From assembly GCA_021199255.1 (NCBI GenBank), contig JAJQIK010000090.1, positions 83,169 through 147,168 of the forward strand: a DNA stretch of 64,000 nucleotides. The letters are read 5' to 3'. Below the pieces are notes generated by a model. That model was not told the origin of the DNA and made no database searches. It saw only the letters and a program-made list of their open reading frames with translations. Each line of letters begins with the position of its first letter. Within the stretch, counting starts at the first letter, position 1. The position numbers and the translations under genes were made by a program. Shown one piece after another: positions 61,947 to 64,000 of this stretch. This DNA comes from Clostridiales bacterium. Lineage in GTDB: Bacteria; Bacillota; Clostridia; Lachnospirales; Lachnospiraceae.

Positions 61947-62735
61947 TCAAAATTCGCACAAAAAATTAACAGGATTTTCTTTGATGCCAAGCCCTCTATC
62001 CGCAATCTCTTCCCCTAACTGGTATAGCGACGGATGTACACGATACAAAAATGCTTTCTGGTTATACAACACGATTTTTTCAAAGGGGAAGCGGATAATC
62101 GAAGGATACTCCATGCCTACTCCCAATTCCAGAACACACAATTTTTTATGTACCGTCCCCTGCAGCCACTTAGTATAATCACTCCATCTGTCCAAATATC
62201 CTTCTTCAGCATACCGATATACCCCTAACTGGTTAAAACGCAGCTTTTCACCGCATACACTGCATACAGGCTCCTTTAACGCCTGCAAGGGCAATTTCTT
62301 TTGATAATACTGCTCTACCACGTCAAGGCTTTCCTGCGGAACCTCACTTAGTATATGAGAACAATTCTTATTACACTGCATCTTACGGAAGCCGCCGCAT
62401 GGCGTTACAATCCTCTGCTCGTCAAGTCCCGTCCCATAGATATAATCGTCCATACAAAGGCATATCACAAAATAATTTTTATCCCCAACAATACTCTTTA
62501 AAGCGGCATAAGCGGTATCCCATTTTTCCGCACGCCCGTTTCGCATCGCCAGCTTCTGAAGAAAAGGAATCATCCAAATATATTCCTCATTCTCCCCAAT
62601 CTCTTTCTCTATTTCCTGATATCTGGCGTCCTGTACCAGCATACTCCAGTCATACTGAAAGGCTTCTCCTAACCCCACCAGCACCAATTCCGCATCCTGT
62701 ACCCGCTCTGTTAACTCACGCATTATATGATTCAT
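61947..62735 (-). CDS. Sirtuin-like (Sir2 fold) protein lacking the catalytic His
   Basis: A 262-residue protein. By eye it follows the bacterial Sir2 layout: a Rossmann start ELVLVGLGEAF (16-26) in place of GAGxS, NYFVICLCMDD (87-97) in place of the FVxTxNVD strand, and LDEQRIVTPCGG (104-115), where active sirtuins have a catalytic His in xHG. Zinc-site Cys pairs are C121/C125 and C158/C161. LELGVGMEYPSIIRFPFEKI (202-221) is a clear late Sir2 motif of this subfamily. The catalytic His and NVD motif are absent, so deacylase activity is doubtful; NAD binding is possible. The ATG at 62735 has GGGG 6 nt upstream. The acidic-protein gene follows by 64 bp. Confidence 0.6.
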   Translation of the reverse strand: MNHIMRELTERVQDAELVLVGLGEAFQYDWSMLVQDARYQEIEKEIGENEEYIWMIPFLQKLAMRNGRAEKWDTAYAALKSIVGDKNYFVICLCMDDYIYGTGLDEQRIVTPCGGFRKMQCNKNCSHILSEVPQESLDVVEQYYQKKLPLQALKEPVCSVCGEKLRFNQLGVYRYAEEGYLDRWSDYTKWLQGTVHKKLCVLELGVGMEYPSIIRFPFEKIVLYNQKAFLYRVHPSLYQLGEEIADRGLGIKENPVNFLCEF

Positions 62736-62803
62736 TTTAATCCCCATTCCGGAGCGTTAGCGAATTTATTCAATCTAATCTCCATTCAGTCTGCATCCTA
62801 CAA

Positions 62804-62830
62804 ACTAAAAGCCGGGAAATTCCCGGCTTT
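62804..62830 (-). terminator. Intrinsic terminator after cheV
   Basis: A perfect 11-bp stem (AAAGCCGGGAA at 62808-62818 with TTCCCGGCTTT at 62820-62830), very short loop, and TTAGTTT on the minus strand. Confidence 0.8.
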
Positions 62831-62843
62831 CATCGCTTCATTC

Positions 62844-63749
62844 TTATTGCTTAAGGTTCAAGACAAGCTCATCAATCACTCGAACCAGATTCCCGATCTC
62901 CGGTTTGGAAAGCTGTGCGTCCGCGCCAAGCGCCTCGCCCTTTCTCCTCATTTCTTCATTTACTAAAGAGGAGAAAATAACAACCGGAATATCCTTTGTC
63001 TGATCGTCTTCCTTTACCAGCTTCGTCAATCTATGGCCGTCCATAATAGGCATCTCAATATCGGTAATAATACACTGTACATGATCCTTCAAGGTGCCTT
63101 CCTTCTTACATTCCTCAATCACGTCATACGCCTGCTGGCCATTCTCAGTATGTATCAGATTCTCATATCCAGCCTTTTTCAAAGAATCAACGATTAATTT
63201 ATTCAACAATGGAGAATCTTCGGCAATCAAAATCGGGATATTGTTTCTATGCCTCTCTCCTAACTCCTCAATTTCTGTTACTTTCAAACCGGTTTCCGGA
63301 TTAATATCCGTCACAATCTTCTCAAAATCAAGAATAATAATCAGGCGGTCATCAAACTTAATAATACCTGTAGATACGCCGTCTTCTGAGGTAGATACGG
63401 TAGAACCGGGTTTAATAATATCTCTCCAAGATACACGATGAATCCCCACTACTGAATCCACATGGAATGCAATATCCAGCTTATTAAAGTTCGTCACAAT
63501 AAACAAACCGCCCGGCTCGGAGACCCCTCTCTGCAAACAATTCTTTAAGTCAATCGCTGTAATCATCGTATCACGCGGCATGAAAATACCTTCGATACTT
63601 GGATGTGCGTTAGGTACAGGAGTTACATCCTGATATACAATAATTTCCTTAATCTTGGCAACATTGATGCCATATGCGTTGCCATCCAGTTTAAATTCGA
63701 GCACTTCCAGCTCATTTGTTCCATTCTCAAGCAGAATCTTCGTATCCAT
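62844..63749 (-). CDS. cheV: Chemotaxis protein CheV (CheW-receiver)
   Basis: A 301-residue chemotaxis coupling protein. The N-terminal CheW-like domain (about 1-150) shows EVLEFKLDGNAYGINVAKIKE, PVPNAHPSIEGIFMPRD and VDSVVGIHRVSW. The C-terminal receiver (about 165-301) has DSPLLNKLIVDSLKKAGY and the phospho-acceptor Asp in IITDIEMPIMDGHRLTKL, with the Lys in DAQLSKPEIG. It links receptors to CheA and adapts the signal through phosphorylation. GAGG 8 nt before the ATG at 63749 favours it over the in-frame GTG at 63758. It ends at its own terminator. No consensus sigma-28 promoter was seen; a TATAAT at 63859-63864 lacks a good -35. Confidence 0.94.
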   Translation of the reverse strand: MDTKILLENGTNELEVLEFKLDGNAYGINVAKIKEIIVYQDVTPVPNAHPSIEGIFMPRDTMITAIDLKNCLQRGVSEPGGLFIVTNFNKLDIAFHVDSVVGIHRVSWRDIIKPGSTVSTSEDGVSTGIIKFDDRLIIILDFEKIVTDINPETGLKVTEIEELGERHRNNIPILIAEDSPLLNKLIVDSLKKAGYENLIHTENGQQAYDVIEECKKEGTLKDHVQCIITDIEMPIMDGHRLTKLVKEDDQTKDIPVVIFSSLVNEEMRRKGEALGADAQLSKPEIGNLVRVIDELVLNLKQ

Positions 63750-63874
63750 GTAATCCACCTCGCGTTATATATTTAGAAAATACCCCTTAACTCTAGCAGA
63801 TTGCTCACACATTTCACTCAATTTACGCAAAATCATATAGCAATCTCAAATTTATCTTATTATATCATAAAGAT

Positions 63875-63916
63875 AAAAAAAAAAAAATACTATTTGCAAA
63901 AAATTACAAATAGTAT
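63875..63916 (-). terminator. Intrinsic terminator of a gene beyond the right edge
   Basis: A perfect 10-bp stem (ATACTATTTG at 63887-63896 with CAAATAGTAT at 63907-63916), 10-nt loop, and a run of 12 or more Ts on the minus strand. It lies upstream of cheV, so it ends transcription entering from the right. Confidence 0.85.
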
Positions 63917-64000
63917 CGACATATCATCTTTTATTCCTAAAAATTCTGACATACCCTCAAAACCGAACCTGGAACCCTCCTACAACCCTGCTTCCCTTCC

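Noticed and set aside
61083-62018. 311-codon Ser-rich plus-strand frame
   Set aside because: The Ser/Pro repeats are the complement of the Glu/Asp codons of the acidic protein on the minus strand.

Overview
The window is chromosomal DNA from a low-to-mid GC Firmicute, most likely a motile member of the Lachnospiraceae (Clostridia). This is inferred from protein style and gene order: ylxM-ffh-rpsP-khpA-rimM-trmD-rplS, the lepB/rbgA/rnhB/ylqG/ylqH neighbourhood, rpmF-plsX-acpP-rnc-smc-ftsY, ackA-pta, and long Lachnospiraceae-type versions of prs, ftsA and the sensor kinases. cheV, a FliK-like protein and a PocR/MCP-like protein point to chemotaxis and flagella. No prophage, CRISPR array, rRNA operon or intact insertion sequence was seen. 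Most genes lie on the minus strand; only prs, the PocR gene, tmcAL and one AAA+ ATPase relic are on plus.

Region 0-16 kb: the 5' part of der, divergent prs, a two-component pair (RR/HK), then a minus-strand series lepB-rbgA-lepB-rnhB-fliK-like-flhX-yraN-pgeF. Upstream is the ribosome/SRP operon ylxM-ffh-rpsP-khpA-rimM-trmD-rplS, with a consensus promoter at 16031-16059, a terminator at 11720-11759, a possible internal attenuator between khpA and rimM, and a possible L19 leader before rplS.

Region 16-31 kb: a soluble PocR/MCP-hairpin protein, a DUF1905 + C39-like papain-fold protein, a membrane-anchored GH25 lysozyme, YitT, threonine ammonia-lyase, then ftsY-smc-rnc-acpP-plsX | rpmF-DUF177 (split by a terminator) and ackA-pta.

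Region 31-47 kb: tmcAL, a lipid/Fe-S cluster (SufC-like, SufB/D-like, cardiolipin synthase, PlsC, hybrid histidine kinase), sbcDC, a Crh-like HPr lacking the catalytic His, a GH13 glucosidase behind a perfect 20-bp cre-like palindrome, and the UPF0210/UPF0237 (PFL/ACT) pair.

Region 47-64 kb: walJ-like hydrolase, an extended FtsA-like ATPase, coaE, polA, an orphan zf-HC2 protein, a secreted GH25 with cell-wall-binding repeats, a broken AAA+ ATPase next to tRNA-Leu(CAA), lysA, ung, hisF-hisH, a highly acidic membrane protein with 11-residue repeats, a degenerate sirtuin-like protein and cheV. The window is mainly housekeeping. The most unusual items are the FtsA-like protein with repeated C-terminal modules, the sirtuin-like protein without a catalytic His, the acidic repeat protein beside it, the PocR/MCP and DUF1905/C39-like architectures, and the Crh-like/GH13 catabolite-control pair. 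I did not find a clearly new multi-gene system. Coordinates were read by eye, start codons were chosen from ribosome-binding-site spacing, and no database search was run.
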